This document shows, one piece after another, positions 55,850 through 64,000 of a stretch of 64,000 nt of DNA. Source of the DNA: Qipengyuania gelatinilytica (lineage in GTDB: Bacteria > Pseudomonadota > Alphaproteobacteria > Sphingomonadales > Sphingomonadaceae); the NCBI RefSeq assembly GCF_019711315.1, contig NZ_CP081294.1:186001-250000 (forward strand), in the 5' to 3' direction. The notes beneath the pieces are model-generated. The model was not told where the DNA came from. It did no database searches and saw nothing but the letters and a program-made list of their open reading frames with translations. A program made the translations under genes and the position numbers. Within the stretch, counting starts at the first letter, position 1. Each line of letters begins with the position of its first letter.

Positions 55850-55877
55850 AATTAGGCAACCAATTTTCGTAAGTCAA
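55849..55877 (-). promoter_or_regulatory. lexA promoter
   Basis: TTGACT (55877-55872) and TAATTG (55854-55849) are spaced by exactly 17 bases on the (-) strand, a good sigma-70-like pair. The SOS box starts at the last base of the -10 hexamer, so promoter and operator overlap. Confidence 0.7.
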
Positions 55878-55925
55878 GCAATCCCGCCATTTTCGAGGCA
55901 GTTCGGGAGAACAGGTGTTCCCGTT

Positions 55926-56399
55926 TCAGTCCGCTGCTCGCCAGGTTCCGGACTTGCCTCCGGTCTTCTCAAGGAGGCGGATGGCCTCGATGCGCATCCC
56001 TTTATCCAGCGACTTGCCCATATCGTATAGCGTGAGGAGTGCCATGCTCGTTGCCGTCATAGCCTCCATTTCGACACCAGTCTTGCCGGTCAGGGAAGCT
56101 TCGCTGCGAACCCTGATCCCGTCCGATTCGGTTGTGAAATCGACGGTTACGCTTTCCAGGGCGAGGGGGTGACAGAGCGGAATAAGCTCGCCGGTCTTCT
56201 TCGCGGCCATGATTCCGGCAATGCGGGCGGCGGCGATGGCGTCGCCCTTCGGGTGGGTTCCGTCGGTGAGAGCCTTGAGCGCCTTCGCGTTCATGCGGAT
56301 GTAGCCCTCCGCCAGCGCGGTGCGGGCAGTGACTGCTTTCGCCCCGACATCCACCATGCGGGCTGCCCCCTTGTCGTCGAGATGGGTGAGCTTAGCCAT
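55926..56399 (-). CDS. moaC: Cyclic pyranopterin monophosphate synthase
   Basis: This 157-residue enzyme converts 3',8-cyclo-7,8-dihydro-GTP to cyclic pyranopterin monophosphate in molybdenum cofactor synthesis. Signatures are [40 protein letters not shown] and [20 protein letters not shown], including the conserved His and Cys of LCHPL. It overlaps trpC by 8 bases and ends the trp-side operon. The 126-base space to lexA contains the lexA promoter, and I see no moeA between them. Confidence 0.96.
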   Translation of the reverse strand: MAKLTHLDDKGAARMVDVGAKAVTARTALAEGYIRMNAKALKALTDGTHPKGDAIAAARIAGIMAAKKTGELIPLCHPLALESVTVDFTTESDGIRVRSEASLTGKTGVEMEAMTATSMALLTLYDMGKSLDKGMRIEAIRLLEKTGGKSGTWRAAD

Positions 56400-57177
56400 G
56401 GAGCAATCTCCGGGTTGCCGCTGCGACGTCATCCTGGCGCATCAGGCTTTCGCCGACGAGGAAAGTACGCACGCCCGATTGGCTCAAGCGGACACAGTCG
56501 GCATGGGTGAAAATCCCGCTTTCTCCGACCAGCAAGGCATCGTCCGGAGCGTGCTGCGCAAGCTCCTCCGTCGTGGCAAGATCGGTTTCGAAGGTCTTGA
56601 GATTGCGGTTGTTTACACCGATCAGCCGTGACGTCAGTGCCTGAACCCGGTCAAGTTCGCTCCGATCGTGCACTTCGACCAGGACGTCCATGCCGAACTC
56701 GAGCGCGGCCGCTTCGATGTCCCGCATTGCCCCGTCTTCAAGAGCAGCGACGATGATGAGGATTGCATCTGCACCGATGGCCCGTGCTTCGGCGACCTGC
56801 CACGGATCGACCATGAAGTCCTTCCGAAGGACCGGCAGGGCGCAAGCTGCCCGTGCCTTCACCAGGTAATCTTCGTGGCCCTGGAAATATGGCGCATCGG
56901 TCAGGACGGAAAGGCACGACGCGCCGCCGGCCTCATAGGCCCGTGCGTGATCGGCGGGTTGAAAATCCTCGCGGATCAGGCCTTTCGAGGGCGAGGCCTT
57001 CTTGATCTCGGCGATCAGGCCGAAGCCCTCTGCCTGCGCCTTGGCCAAGGCAGCCTTGAAGCCGCGCGGTGCACTTTGCTCTGCGGCAAGTGCCTCGAGA
57101 TCGGCAAGGGAGCGTTCGGCCTTTCGCGACTTAATTTCATCGCGCTTGGTTGCGCAGATCTGTTCGAGCTTGTTCAT
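56392..57177 (-). CDS. trpC: Indole-3-glycerol phosphate synthase
   Basis: This 261-residue TIM-barrel enzyme converts CdRP to indole-3-glycerol phosphate in tryptophan synthesis. It has [20 protein letters not shown] with the catalytic Glu and Lys, [20 protein letters not shown] with Lys, [16 protein letters not shown] and [13 protein letters not shown]. It is monofunctional, without fused TrpF. The ATG at 57177 overlaps trpD by 4 bases. Confidence 0.96.
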   Translation of the reverse strand: MNKLEQICATKRDEIKSRKAERSLADLEALAAEQSAPRGFKAALAKAQAEGFGLIAEIKKASPSKGLIREDFQPADHARAYEAGGASCLSVLTDAPYFQGHEDYLVKARAACALPVLRKDFMVDPWQVAEARAIGADAILIIVAALEDGAMRDIEAAALEFGMDVLVEVHDRSELDRVQALTSRLIGVNNRNLKTFETDLATTEELAQHAPDDALLVGESGIFTHADCVRLSQSGVRTFLVGESLMRQDDVAAATRRLLHG

Positions 57178-58166
57178 TTCGCCAGCGCAATCCAGTCGGC
57201 AAGCAGCTGCCTTGCCTTGCCGGAATCTATGGCTTCTCCTGCCATTTCGGCGCCGATGGCCCAATCGTCGGTCTTGCCGGCAACGATCAAGGTCGCCGCT
57301 GCGTTGAACTGGACTGCTTCACGATAGGGACCGGGGGTTCCCGAAAGCAGGGCCTCGAGGGCCTTTGCGTTATGCGCCGGGTCACCGCCCCGGATCGCTT
57401 CGACGGGGGAATGCGGAAGGTTGGCCTGCACCGCATTGACGCGGCGCATCTCGAAATCGTTACCGGCCACATCGGCGAGCTCGTTGCCGCCGGCAAGGCT
57501 CAACTCGTCCAGCCCTTCGTCTCCCGATGCAATGAAGGTCCGTTCGGTTCCGAGCTTGGCTTTGGCTGCGGCATAGATCGGCACATAGGCCGGACGGGCG
57601 ATCCCGATCAGTTGCCGCTGCACGCCCGCAGGGTTCGAGAGTGGGCCCATAAGGTTGAAAATGGTGCGGACGCCGAGCTTCTGGCGAATTGGCTGGATCC
57701 GCCCCATTGCAGGATGGTGATTCTTCGCGAAGAGAAAGCAAATTCCCAGCTCTGCCAAGGTCTTTTCGGCGGTTCTTCCTACAGCTTCCATGTCCAGCCC
57801 GAGCGCCTCGAGCGTGTCGGCCGCACCCGATTTGCTGCTCGCGGCGCGATTGCCGTGCTTTGCTACAGGCACACCGCAGGCAGCCACCACGAGACTGACT
57901 GCCGTCGAGACATTGAGCGTATGATGCCCGTCACCGCCCGTACCGCAGCAATCGACAGTCCCCTCTGGGGCCTCGATCGGGATAAGGCGTTCGCGAAGGG
58001 CGCGTGCGGCGCCGGCGATTTCCTCGGAGGTTTCGCTACGCGCGGACATCTCGACGAGAAAGCGACCGATTGCCTCGTCGCTGGTTTCACCATCGAGAAT
58101 CCAGCCGAAGACTTCATGCGCGTCACTCTCGGAAAGATGGGTGTCGGCAGAGGGTAATGTCTTCAC
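57174..58166 (-). CDS. trpD: Anthranilate phosphoribosyltransferase
   Basis: This 330-residue enzyme transfers phosphoribose from PRPP to anthranilate. The PRPP loop [20 protein letters not shown] and the anthranilate-binding [20 protein letters not shown] are intact, as is [14 protein letters not shown]. It overlaps trpC and trpG by 4 bases at each end, so the three are translationally coupled. Confidence 0.96.
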   Translation of the reverse strand: MKTLPSADTHLSESDAHEVFGWILDGETSDEAIGRFLVEMSARSETSEEIAGAARALRERLIPIEAPEGTVDCCGTGGDGHHTLNVSTAVSLVVAACGVPVAKHGNRAASSKSGAADTLEALGLDMEAVGRTAEKTLAELGICFLFAKNHHPAMGRIQPIRQKLGVRTIFNLMGPLSNPAGVQRQLIGIARPAYVPIYAAAKAKLGTERTFIASGDEGLDELSLAGGNELADVAGNDFEMRRVNAVQANLPHSPVEAIRGGDPAHNAKALEALLSGTPGPYREAVQFNAAATLIVAGKTDDWAIGAEMAGEAIDSGKARQLLADWIALAK

Positions 58167-58777
58167 GCAGGCTCCTTGGCTTCGATACCGCAGATTTTCA
58201 GGAAGTTGGCGAGCAGGGCGTGACCGTGTTCGGTCGCGATGCTCTCGGGATGGAATTGCACGCCGTGGATAGGAAGTTCCGCGTGGCGAAAGCCCATGAC
58301 GCTGGCGCCGTCCAGACCCGGCGTCTCGCTGGTCGCGTTGACGACGAGGCAGTCCGGAATATTCTCTACAACGAGCGAATGATACCGCGTGGCTTCGTAA
58401 GGCGATGGCAGCCCGGCGAACACACCTGTTCCATCATGTACGAGGGCGCTGGTCTTGCCATGCATCAGGCCGCCACGCACCACGCTGCCACCGAAATGCT
58501 GGCCAATCGCCTGATGTCCGAGGCAGACACCGAGGAGCGGTTTGTTCGCCGCTTCACAGGCAGCGACCAGATCGAGGCTGACCCCGGCCTCGTTGGGTGT
58601 GCAGGGGCCGGGTGAAATGAGGTAGCCAGCCACATCGCGGTCGATCGCCTCTTGCGCCGTAATGGCGTCATTGCGCACGACCTCGACCTCTGCCCCCAGT
58701 TCCATCAGGTAGTGGACGAGGTTGAAGGTAAAGCTGTCGTAATTGTCGATTACGAGGATGGATCGGCTGTCAGTCAT
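58163..58777 (-). CDS. trpG: Anthranilate synthase component II (glutamine amidotransferase)
   Basis: This 204-residue class I amidotransferase supplies ammonia to TrpE. The triad is visible: Cys in [19 protein letters not shown], His and Glu in [36 protein letters not shown] is the oxyanion region. It is separated from TrpE by two unrelated genes. A 60-base gap precedes it, the largest within this part of the operon; no leader peptide is visible in it. Confidence 0.95.
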   Translation of the reverse strand: MTDSRSILVIDNYDSFTFNLVHYLMELGAEVEVVRNDAITAQEAIDRDVAGYLISPGPCTPNEAGVSLDLVAACEAANKPLLGVCLGHQAIGQHFGGSVVRGGLMHGKTSALVHDGTGVFAGLPSPYEATRYHSLVVENIPDCLVVNATSETPGLDGASVMGFRHAELPIHGVQFHPESIATEHGHALLANFLKICGIEAKEPA

Positions 58778-58837
58778 TCGAGCGGCTGTGTGGCGTCAGT
58801 ATCGGCAGGGTTCAAGCAAGGATTGCTGCCAGTCTGG

Positions 58838-59800
58838 TCACGCCTGCTTGCCGGCTAGCTTGTCGGTCGCCCGGACAAGGCCGTCGATGATGCCGGGCTC
58901 TCCCGCGGAATGACCTGCATCGTGGACGATCCACAGCTCCGCTTCGGGCCATGCCTTCTTCAGTTCCCAGGCCGAGGTCGGCGGGGTGCAGATGTCGTGA
59001 CGACCCTGAACGATGATGCCCGGGATGTGCTTGATGCGATCGACGTTCTTGAGCAGCTGCGCTTCCTCGAGGAAGAAGTCTTCCAGGAAAAATTTCGCGC
59101 AAATCCGGGCAAAAGGGACAGCCTTGGATGGATCGGCAAAGCTGTCCAGCAGATCTTCGTCGGGTAGCAAGGTGGCCACATTGCCTTCCCACAGGGACCA
59201 TTCCCTGGCTGCCGCGAGCCTGATCTGCTCGTCGTCGCTCGTGAGCCTTTCGTAATAAGCTTTCACGAGGTTGCCCCGTTCGTCCTCGGGGATCAGGCCC
59301 GAGAAATCGTCCCATTGTTCGGCCATGATCTCGCTCGCACCATAGGTGTAGAGCCAGTCCTTTTCCTTTTGCCGAGCGAGGAACACACCGCGCAATACGA
59401 TTTCGGAAACGCGATCGGGATGCGCCTGCGCGTAGGCGAGGGCGAGTGTCGCGCCCCAGCTGCCACCGAAGGCCTGCCATTTCTCGTGGCCACACATCTC
59501 GCGCAGCTTTTCCACGTCCTCGACGATGCGCCAGGTATCGTTATGTTCGATCTCCGCGAAGGGGAGCGACTTGCCGCAGCCCCGCTGGTCGAACAGCAGG
59601 ACGTCGTAAAGTTCGGGATCCCATTGGCGGCGATGGGCGGGCGACATGCCGCCACCGGGGCCGCCATGCATGAAGACCGCGGGCTTGGCTCCGGGAGTGC
59701 CAACGCGCTCGTAATAGAGCGAATGTCCTTCGCCCACGTCGAGCATGCCTGTTTCGTAAGGCTCTATCTCGGGGTACAAACTGCGCTCGTAATCAATCAT
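58838..59800 (-). CDS. pip: Proline iminopeptidase
   Basis: This 320-residue alpha/beta-hydrolase of the S33 family removes N-terminal proline from peptides. It has VFMHGGPGGGMSPAHRRQWD (oxyanion loop), FDQRGCGKSLPFAE, the nucleophile Ser in AFGGSWGATLALAYAQAHPD, the Asp in GRHDICTPPTSAWELK and the His in HDAGHSAGEPG. The ATG at 59800 overlaps the upstream DUF2233 gene by 8 bases. It lies between trpE and trpG, an unusual place for a peptidase. Confidence 0.93.
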   Translation of the reverse strand: MIDYERSLYPEIEPYETGMLDVGEGHSLYYERVGTPGAKPAVFMHGGPGGGMSPAHRRQWDPELYDVLLFDQRGCGKSLPFAEIEHNDTWRIVEDVEKLREMCGHEKWQAFGGSWGATLALAYAQAHPDRVSEIVLRGVFLARQKEKDWLYTYGASEIMAEQWDDFSGLIPEDERGNLVKAYYERLTSDDEQIRLAAAREWSLWEGNVATLLPDEDLLDSFADPSKAVPFARICAKFFLEDFFLEEAQLLKNVDRIKHIPGIIVQGRHDICTPPTSAWELKKAWPEAELWIVHDAGHSAGEPGIIDGLVRATDKLAGKQA

Positions 59801-60641
59801 CGGGCGTGTCCTTTTTCCTGACCACCAGGATGGGGCCGATCGGTGCGCCGGTATCGAGGCGTTCGGTGGCGGGGTTCCACAAGGCCGATACGTTTCCGTC
59901 GAGGTAGAGTGCGTTCTGCACCTCGAGCACGTCGCGGAAGAACCGGGCAAGCTTGCCGAAGCTGATCGGCCCGTTCGAAATCACGAAGTGAGCACGGCCG
60001 CGATCATCGACGCCGACGCCATTGCGGATCAGGCGCGATTCGCCATCCTGCGAAAATTCAGGGTGCAGCTTTCCGTCGATGACCAGCATCGGACCCGACT
60101 GGGTTCCGAATTGCGGGCGTTCCGTCACATTGGCGAGGAAGTCCGCAGTCGTGCGCACCTCCCACTCGCCGTCCGACCCGTAGAAGACACCGTTCGGATC
60201 CATGTGGAAATTGCCCGAGCCCTCGTTCGTGTTGAGCGTCTGCAGGCGCTGCGAATTCTCGACGAAATAGCCGATCGGATTGCCTTCGTCGTCATACATG
60301 CCTGCATTCATCGCGAAGGCGATGGTCTTGCCATCTTCATTGCGCGAGAAGGCGGACAGGCTGCGGTAGGGCGACCCGTCGGGAGGGGACAGATCGGTCG
60401 CGATCGTGTGACGAGAGGGAACCGCGAGGCAGTGGGTAAGCGGCGTGTCCTCGAAGATGATCGAGCGGCAGGCACTTTCGACCTGCATGTTCCCGCCCTG
60501 TGTCGCTTCGGGCGAGGGTGTCGCCATAGGCGCAGGATCTGCTTTGCCGTCGATACGGGTCCGGGTAACCGGCTCGCCTTCGGGAGCGGGTTCGCATGCC
60601 GTAAGTGCAAGAAGTGGCAATGCCAGAAAAGCGTATTTCAT
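59793..60641 (-). CDS. DUF2233 (phosphodiester glycosidase-like) lipoprotein
   Basis: This 282-residue protein starts MKYAFLALPLLALTACEP, with a lipobox LTAC, and has a Pro/Thr-rich linker to about residue 50. The domain carries AFAMNAGMYDDEGNPIGYFV, GNFHMDPNGVFYG, SGPMLVIDGKLHPEF and NALYLDGNVSALWNP, the pattern of the NAGPA/DUF2233 family, related to enzymes that remove phosphodiester-linked sugars. The substrate is unknown. It overlaps trpE by 4 bases (ATGA) and pip by 8 bases. Confidence 0.85.
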   Translation of the reverse strand: MKYAFLALPLLALTACEPAPEGEPVTRTRIDGKADPAPMATPSPEATQGGNMQVESACRSIIFEDTPLTHCLAVPSRHTIATDLSPPDGSPYRSLSAFSRNEDGKTIAFAMNAGMYDDEGNPIGYFVENSQRLQTLNTNEGSGNFHMDPNGVFYGSDGEWEVRTTADFLANVTERPQFGTQSGPMLVIDGKLHPEFSQDGESRLIRNGVGVDDRGRAHFVISNGPISFGKLARFFRDVLEVQNALYLDGNVSALWNPATERLDTGAPIGPILVVRKKDTPDD

Positions 60642-62152
60642 TGTCCGTAACCGGGTTCCCTTGCGAGGCGGACGGCCTCGCGTGCTGCGGCGAATAGCGC
60701 ACCGGCCTTGGCTTCGCATTCTCTTTGTTCATAGGCAGGATCGCTGTCGGCGACGATCCCCGCGCCGGCCTGCACATGCATGGTCCCGTCCTTCACGACA
60801 GCGGTGCGCAGGACGATGCAGCTATCGAGCGAACCGTCCGGTGCGAAGTAACCGACGCCGCCCGCATAGGGGCCGCGCGTTGCAGGCTCCAGCTCGGCAA
60901 CGATTTCGCACGCCCGCACTTTGGGGGCACCGCTGACAGTTCCGGCGGGAAATCCTGCGAACAGTGCATCAAGCGCGTCGTGGGAAGGATCGAGCTTGCC
61001 CACCACATTGCTCACGATGTGCATGACATGGCTGTATCTTTCCACGGTGAAGCTGTCCGTGACGGTGACCGTTCCGCTCTTCGCAACACGGCCCACATCG
61101 TTGCGTCCCAGATCGAGCAGCATGAGGTGCTCGGCCCGTTCCTTCGGGTCTGCGAGAAGCGAGGCTTCCGCAGCCCTGTCCTCTTCGGGCGATTGACCAC
61201 GGGGACGGGTGCCGGCAATCGGCCGGACGGTGACTTCACCATCGCGAACGCGAACGAGGATTTCCGGGCTTGAACCCACCACGGCAAATCCAAGTAGGTC
61301 GAGGAAATAGAGAAACGGCGAGGGGTTCACGCGGCGAAGGGCGCGATACAGCTCGATCGGAGGCAGGGCGAAGGGGGCAGTGAAACGCTGCGACAGAACG
61401 ACCTGGAAGATGTCGCCCGCAGCGATATATTCCTTGGCCCGCATAACCATCGCGGCATAGTCTTCAGAGGCCATGACCGGCTGCGGGTCGGGATCACTGT
61501 AGTTTTCGTCATGCGCAGACAGTGCCGCCTGATGGGAAGTCAGGCGCGATAGGGTGCTGTCGATCCTTTCCTCGGCACGGGTCAGCTGCGCTTCGGCATC
61601 CTCACGGCCTGCCCATACAGGCGCGATGCAATATAGTTCGTCGCTCAGGCTATCGAAGACGAGAAGAACCGTCGGGCGCGTGAAGAGCATGTCGGGCACG
61701 TCGAGTGCCTGTGTCCCTGCACGCGGCAGTTTCTCGACCAGCCCGATCGTTTCGTAGCCGAAATATCCCACCAGGCAGGCAAGTGCAGGCGGGAGACCTT
61801 CTGGGACATCGATCCGGCAGTCCGCAAGCAAGGAGCGTAACGCCTGGAGGGTTGGATACTCCTGCGTTTCGAACGCATCCCGATCGTATTGCCACTGGCG
61901 ATTGACTTCAGCCGTGTCGCCCTGCGCGCGAAAGACGAGGTCGGGATCGAGACCGAGCAGGCTGTACCGCCCGCGGACTTCGCCGCCCTCGACGGATTCG
62001 AGCAGGAAGTCGCCACGACCCTCTTCTATCAGCTGCGCGGCGGTGCCGACCGGGGTCACCATATCTGCAACCAGCCGCCGCCATACGAGGGCGGGGCGCC
62101 CGCTAGCGAGTGCCTCTAGCGCCCTTGCGCGGCCTTCGAGTTGGCCAGCCAA
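60638..62152 (-). CDS. trpE: Anthranilate synthase component I
   Basis: This 504-residue chorismate-using enzyme makes anthranilate. It has FLLESVEGGEVRGRYSLLGL (with tryptophan-feedback region nearby), PSPFLYFLDLLGFAVVGSSP, RPIAGTRPRGQSPEEDRAAE, HLMLLDLGRNDVGRVAKSG and FPAGTVSGAPKVRACEIVAE. The start appears to be TTG 62152, 8 bases after the ppiD stop; no good ATG lies before the conserved region. It forms an operon with ppiD upstream and the DUF2233 gene downstream. There is no room for a trp attenuator directly before it. Confidence 0.94.
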   Translation of the reverse strand: MAGQLEGRARALEALASGRPALVWRRLVADMVTPVGTAAQLIEEGRGDFLLESVEGGEVRGRYSLLGLDPDLVFRAQGDTAEVNRQWQYDRDAFETQEYPTLQALRSLLADCRIDVPEGLPPALACLVGYFGYETIGLVEKLPRAGTQALDVPDMLFTRPTVLLVFDSLSDELYCIAPVWAGREDAEAQLTRAEERIDSTLSRLTSHQAALSAHDENYSDPDPQPVMASEDYAAMVMRAKEYIAAGDIFQVVLSQRFTAPFALPPIELYRALRRVNPSPFLYFLDLLGFAVVGSSPEILVRVRDGEVTVRPIAGTRPRGQSPEEDRAAEASLLADPKERAEHLMLLDLGRNDVGRVAKSGTVTVTDSFTVERYSHVMHIVSNVVGKLDPSHDALDALFAGFPAGTVSGAPKVRACEIVAELEPATRGPYAGGVGYFAPDGSLDSCIVLRTAVVKDGTMHVQAGAGIVADSDPAYEQRECEAKAGALFAAAREAVRLAREPGYGQ

Positions 62153-62160
62153 GCGCGGCC

Positions 62161-64000
62161 TCAGTTGTTTTCGCCGAGGAGCTGGCGGCGAACGGCTGCG
62201 ATTGCATCCGGATTGCGTTCGACACCGATCGATTCGCGCATCGCCGTACGAAGCTGGGCGGCATATTCACCGCTCCAGTTCTGGCCAACCTGCGCCCTGG
62301 CGATTTCGATAAGCGGATCGTCTTCCACCAGTTCATCGAAGCTGATCGATTCCAGATCGACCACAAACCAACCCTGGTCGTTGGTGCCGTCCAGCTTCTT
62401 GGTTGAGCCTTCTGCCATGCCGAACATCAAAGCCACCGGCGTGGGCACGTTCTGTCCCTGCAGGCGTGCCAGCTGCTCGCGCGTGTACTCGACCTGATCG
62501 GGAGCAGGGATTGCTGCCTCCTCGGCTGCCACGGCTTGCGCGAGGGTACGTCCTTCTTCGACGCGCTTCACGATGCGAGCTGCTGCTGCTTCTGCCAGTT
62601 CGTTGCCGCGGACACGGCGCCATTCCGCCGTCACTTCGTCGCGGATTTCGGAAAGCGGGGCTGCCGCAGACGGGGCGATATCGGCCACCTCGTAAAGGAT
62701 GAATGTCTCACCGTCGGGCAGGGCACCGATTTCCGGCTGACCTTCGCCAATCTGGAAGGCGAGGGTCAGGGCTGGCGCGAGGACCGGATCGACGCGCTGC
62801 GGCGTCCCGTAGACTACACCGCGAGCCGTGATCGGAGCGGTGGTCTGGAGATCGAGCCCGAACTCTTCCGCGATCGATACCAGCGAGGCACCATCGGCAA
62901 GGCGGTCTTCGGTCGAAACGGCCAGCTCGGCGATGCCGCGTTCGCGCTTCTCCTGGCCAAGGGTTTCGGCGATTTCGTCACGGGCTTGCGCCAGGCTGCG
63001 TGCCGGGATCTGGGTAACGTTGTCGACGCGGGCAATATGCCAGCCGAGCGAGCTGCGCGCCGGCGTGGTCAGCGATCCCTGGGGCGCGCTGAAATAGGCT
63101 TCGACCACATTGCCCGAACCGGCAACCTGTTCAAGAAGTGCCTCGCGCGTCACGCCTTCGATTTGCGTGGTGGCGAAGCCGGCGCTTGCGGCGGCCTGTG
63201 CAATGGTCTCGCCAGCATTCACGCGGGCTGCAATCGCTTCGGCACCCTCACGGGTGGCAACGATCAACTGGGTGAATGTGCGATCTTCGCCCGCCGCGTA
63301 CTGGTCCTGATTGCTTTCATAATAGGCAGCGATCTCTTCGTCCGTGGGGAGAATGCTGTCGCCGAGCGCCTCGCTGCCGAAAGTGGCATAGCGCAGCACG
63401 CGGCGTTCGGGCCGCACGAATCGCGACTTCTGGTCATTGTAGAATTCTGCGAGGACTTCGTCGCTCGGTGTCTCGGTCGGGATGAAGAGACCGGCCGGAA
63501 TGGTCGCGATTGCCCCGCTGCGGCGCTCCTTGAATGTGCGCGCATAGGCGAGTGCGAGTTTCTCGGGCAGTTTCGCACCCGAGACCGAAGCGCCGATTGC
63601 CTGCTGTTCGAAAAGGCTGGTGCGGATCTGGCTGCGAACTTCCGCGTCTGTCAGCTGAGCCTGCTGGAGGAGGGCAGCGTAGGCTGCCTGGTCGAATTCG
63701 CCCTCCGGTCCGCGCACGCCCGGGAGATCGCGGATGAGGTAGTTCACCAGGTTGTCACCTGCGCTGAACCCGTTTTCCTCGCCCCAAGCAATCAGGGTGT
63801 AGCGATCGATGAGGTCGTCGAGGATTCGGTCGATGCCGCCGTTCGCGAGGAGCTGCTCCATCGTGATTTCGGGATTTTCGCGGCGTGCTTCTGCAAGCGC
63901 GTCGTTCACCGCCTGCTGGAACTCGGCAGTGCCGATTTTCTTGTCACCGACCACGGCCACACTGTCACCGCCTGCCACACCGCCGAACGCCCCGGTATTG
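62161..64000 (-). CDS. ppiD: Periplasmic peptidyl-prolyl isomerase PpiD-like (SurA_N_3), N-terminus cut by window edge
   Basis: About 612 residues are seen, and the frame runs off the window end. The visible start reads NTGAFGGVAGGDSVAVVGDK, which normally follows a single N-terminal membrane anchor, so the anchor and perhaps 20-40 residues are outside. A SurA-N-like chaperone module (GTAEFQQAVNDALAEARREN, LLANGGIDRILDDLIDRYTL) is followed by a parvulin-like region (TFTQLIVATREGAEAIAARV) and a second helical half. It folds outer-membrane and periplasmic proteins at the Sec exit. A GTG at 63978 is not the true start. It is the first gene of the trp operon seen here. Confidence 0.88.
   Translation of the reverse strand, partial: NTGAFGGVAGGDSVAVVGDKKIGTAEFQQAVNDALAEARRENPEITMEQLLANGGIDRILDDLIDRYTLIAWGEENGFSAGDNLVNYLIRDLPGVRGPEGEFDQAAYAALLQQAQLTDAEVRSQIRTSLFEQQAIGASVSGAKLPEKLALAYARTFKERRSGAIATIPAGLFIPTETPSDEVLAEFYNDQKSRFVRPERRVLRYATFGSEALGDSILPTDEEIAAYYESNQDQYAAGEDRTFTQLIVATREGAEAIAARVNAGETIAQAAASAGFATTQIEGVTREALLEQVAGSGNVVEAYFSAPQGSLTTPARSSLGWHIARVDNVTQIPARSLAQARDEIAETLGQEKRERGIAELAVSTEDRLADGASLVSIAEEFGLDLQTTAPITARGVVYGTPQRVDPVLAPALTLAFQIGEGQPEIGALPDGETFILYEVADIAPSAAAPLSEIRDEVTAEWRRVRGNELAEAAAARIVKRVEEGRTLAQAVAAEEAAIPAPDQVEYTREQLARLQGQNVPTPVALMFGMAEGSTKKLDGTNDQGWFVVDLESISFDELVEDDPLIEIARAQVGQNWSGEYAAQLRTAMRESIGVERNPDAIAAVRRQLLGENN

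Noticed and set aside
62101..62160. trp attenuator or leader peptide before trpE
   Set aside because: Only 8 bases separate the ppiD stop from the trpE start, so there is no leader region.
1..64000. tRNA genes, CRISPR arrays, insertion sequences, prophage or attachment sites
   Set aside because: No cloverleaf-like sequences, spaced direct repeats, transposase motifs or flanking inverted repeats were seen on reading; a tRNAscan or ISfinder run would be needed to exclude them fully.

Overview
The window is a chromosomal segment of a Gram-negative alphaproteobacterium, most likely order Sphingomonadales (Erythrobacteraceae or a close relative). The evidence is high GC with dense, translationally coupled genes, the order nuoA-N / birA / coaX / RNase J / DUF1467, the order ppiD-trpE-trpG-trpD-trpC-moaC then lexA-comEC-gltX-gltA, an alphaproteobacterial SOS box (GTTC-N7-GTTC) at lexA, and an RNase E ending in a GWW motif. 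Genus assignment is inference. I see no tRNA, rRNA, CRISPR array, insertion sequence or prophage.

Layout. (1) 1-5550: part of a surface-polymer locus, with a HAD phosphatase fragment, a GT4 glycosyltransferase, a TagF-like polyol-phosphate transferase, a Wzx-type flippase, a nucleotidyltransferase and a methyltransferase. (2) 5551-18400: housekeeping genes. RNase E (-) is divergent from an amidase, then PBP1A, prfB, a lipobox-bearing methyltransferase, a nitronate monooxygenase-like protein with a cysteine cluster, a hydrolase, an NTF2-like protein, a 2-hydroxyacid dehydrogenase and an exported SH3 protein. (3) 18398-23319: a thiolase and a lipoprotein on (-), an aldehyde dehydrogenase and a propeller-like lipoprotein on (+), and a YbjN-type protein. 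(4) 23491-43675: a complex I operon of 14 nuo genes interrupted by five small accessory genes (a lipoprotein, two tiny membrane proteins, two paralogous exported proteins), running on into birA, coaX, RNase J and DUF1467. (5) 43680-50038: a giant two-TM coiled-coil protein with TipN-like architecture, a membrane protein resembling a decayed nucleotidyltransferase/CDP-alcohol transferase fusion, a helical protein, and a histidine-kinase-like protein whose phosphoacceptor His is replaced by Pro. Both intergenic spaces here carry the 8-mer TTAACCAT, a CtrA half-site. (6) 50087-55800: gltX-gltA (-), comEC (+) and lexA (-). (7) 55926-64000: a (-) strand operon ppiD-trpE-(DUF2233 lipoprotein)-(proline iminopeptidase)-trpG-trpD-trpC-moaC.

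How the genes work together: the nuo block encodes the whole proton-pumping NADH dehydrogenase. The trp block makes indole-3-glycerol phosphate precursors, with trpA/B/F not in view. gltX/gltA serve glutamyl-tRNA and the TCA cycle. The most unusual part is region 5, a candidate CtrA-controlled polarity or cell-cycle module with two apparent pseudoenzymes. The accessory genes embedded in the nuo operon are the second point of interest. Assignments rest on reading motifs by eye; no database search was possible.
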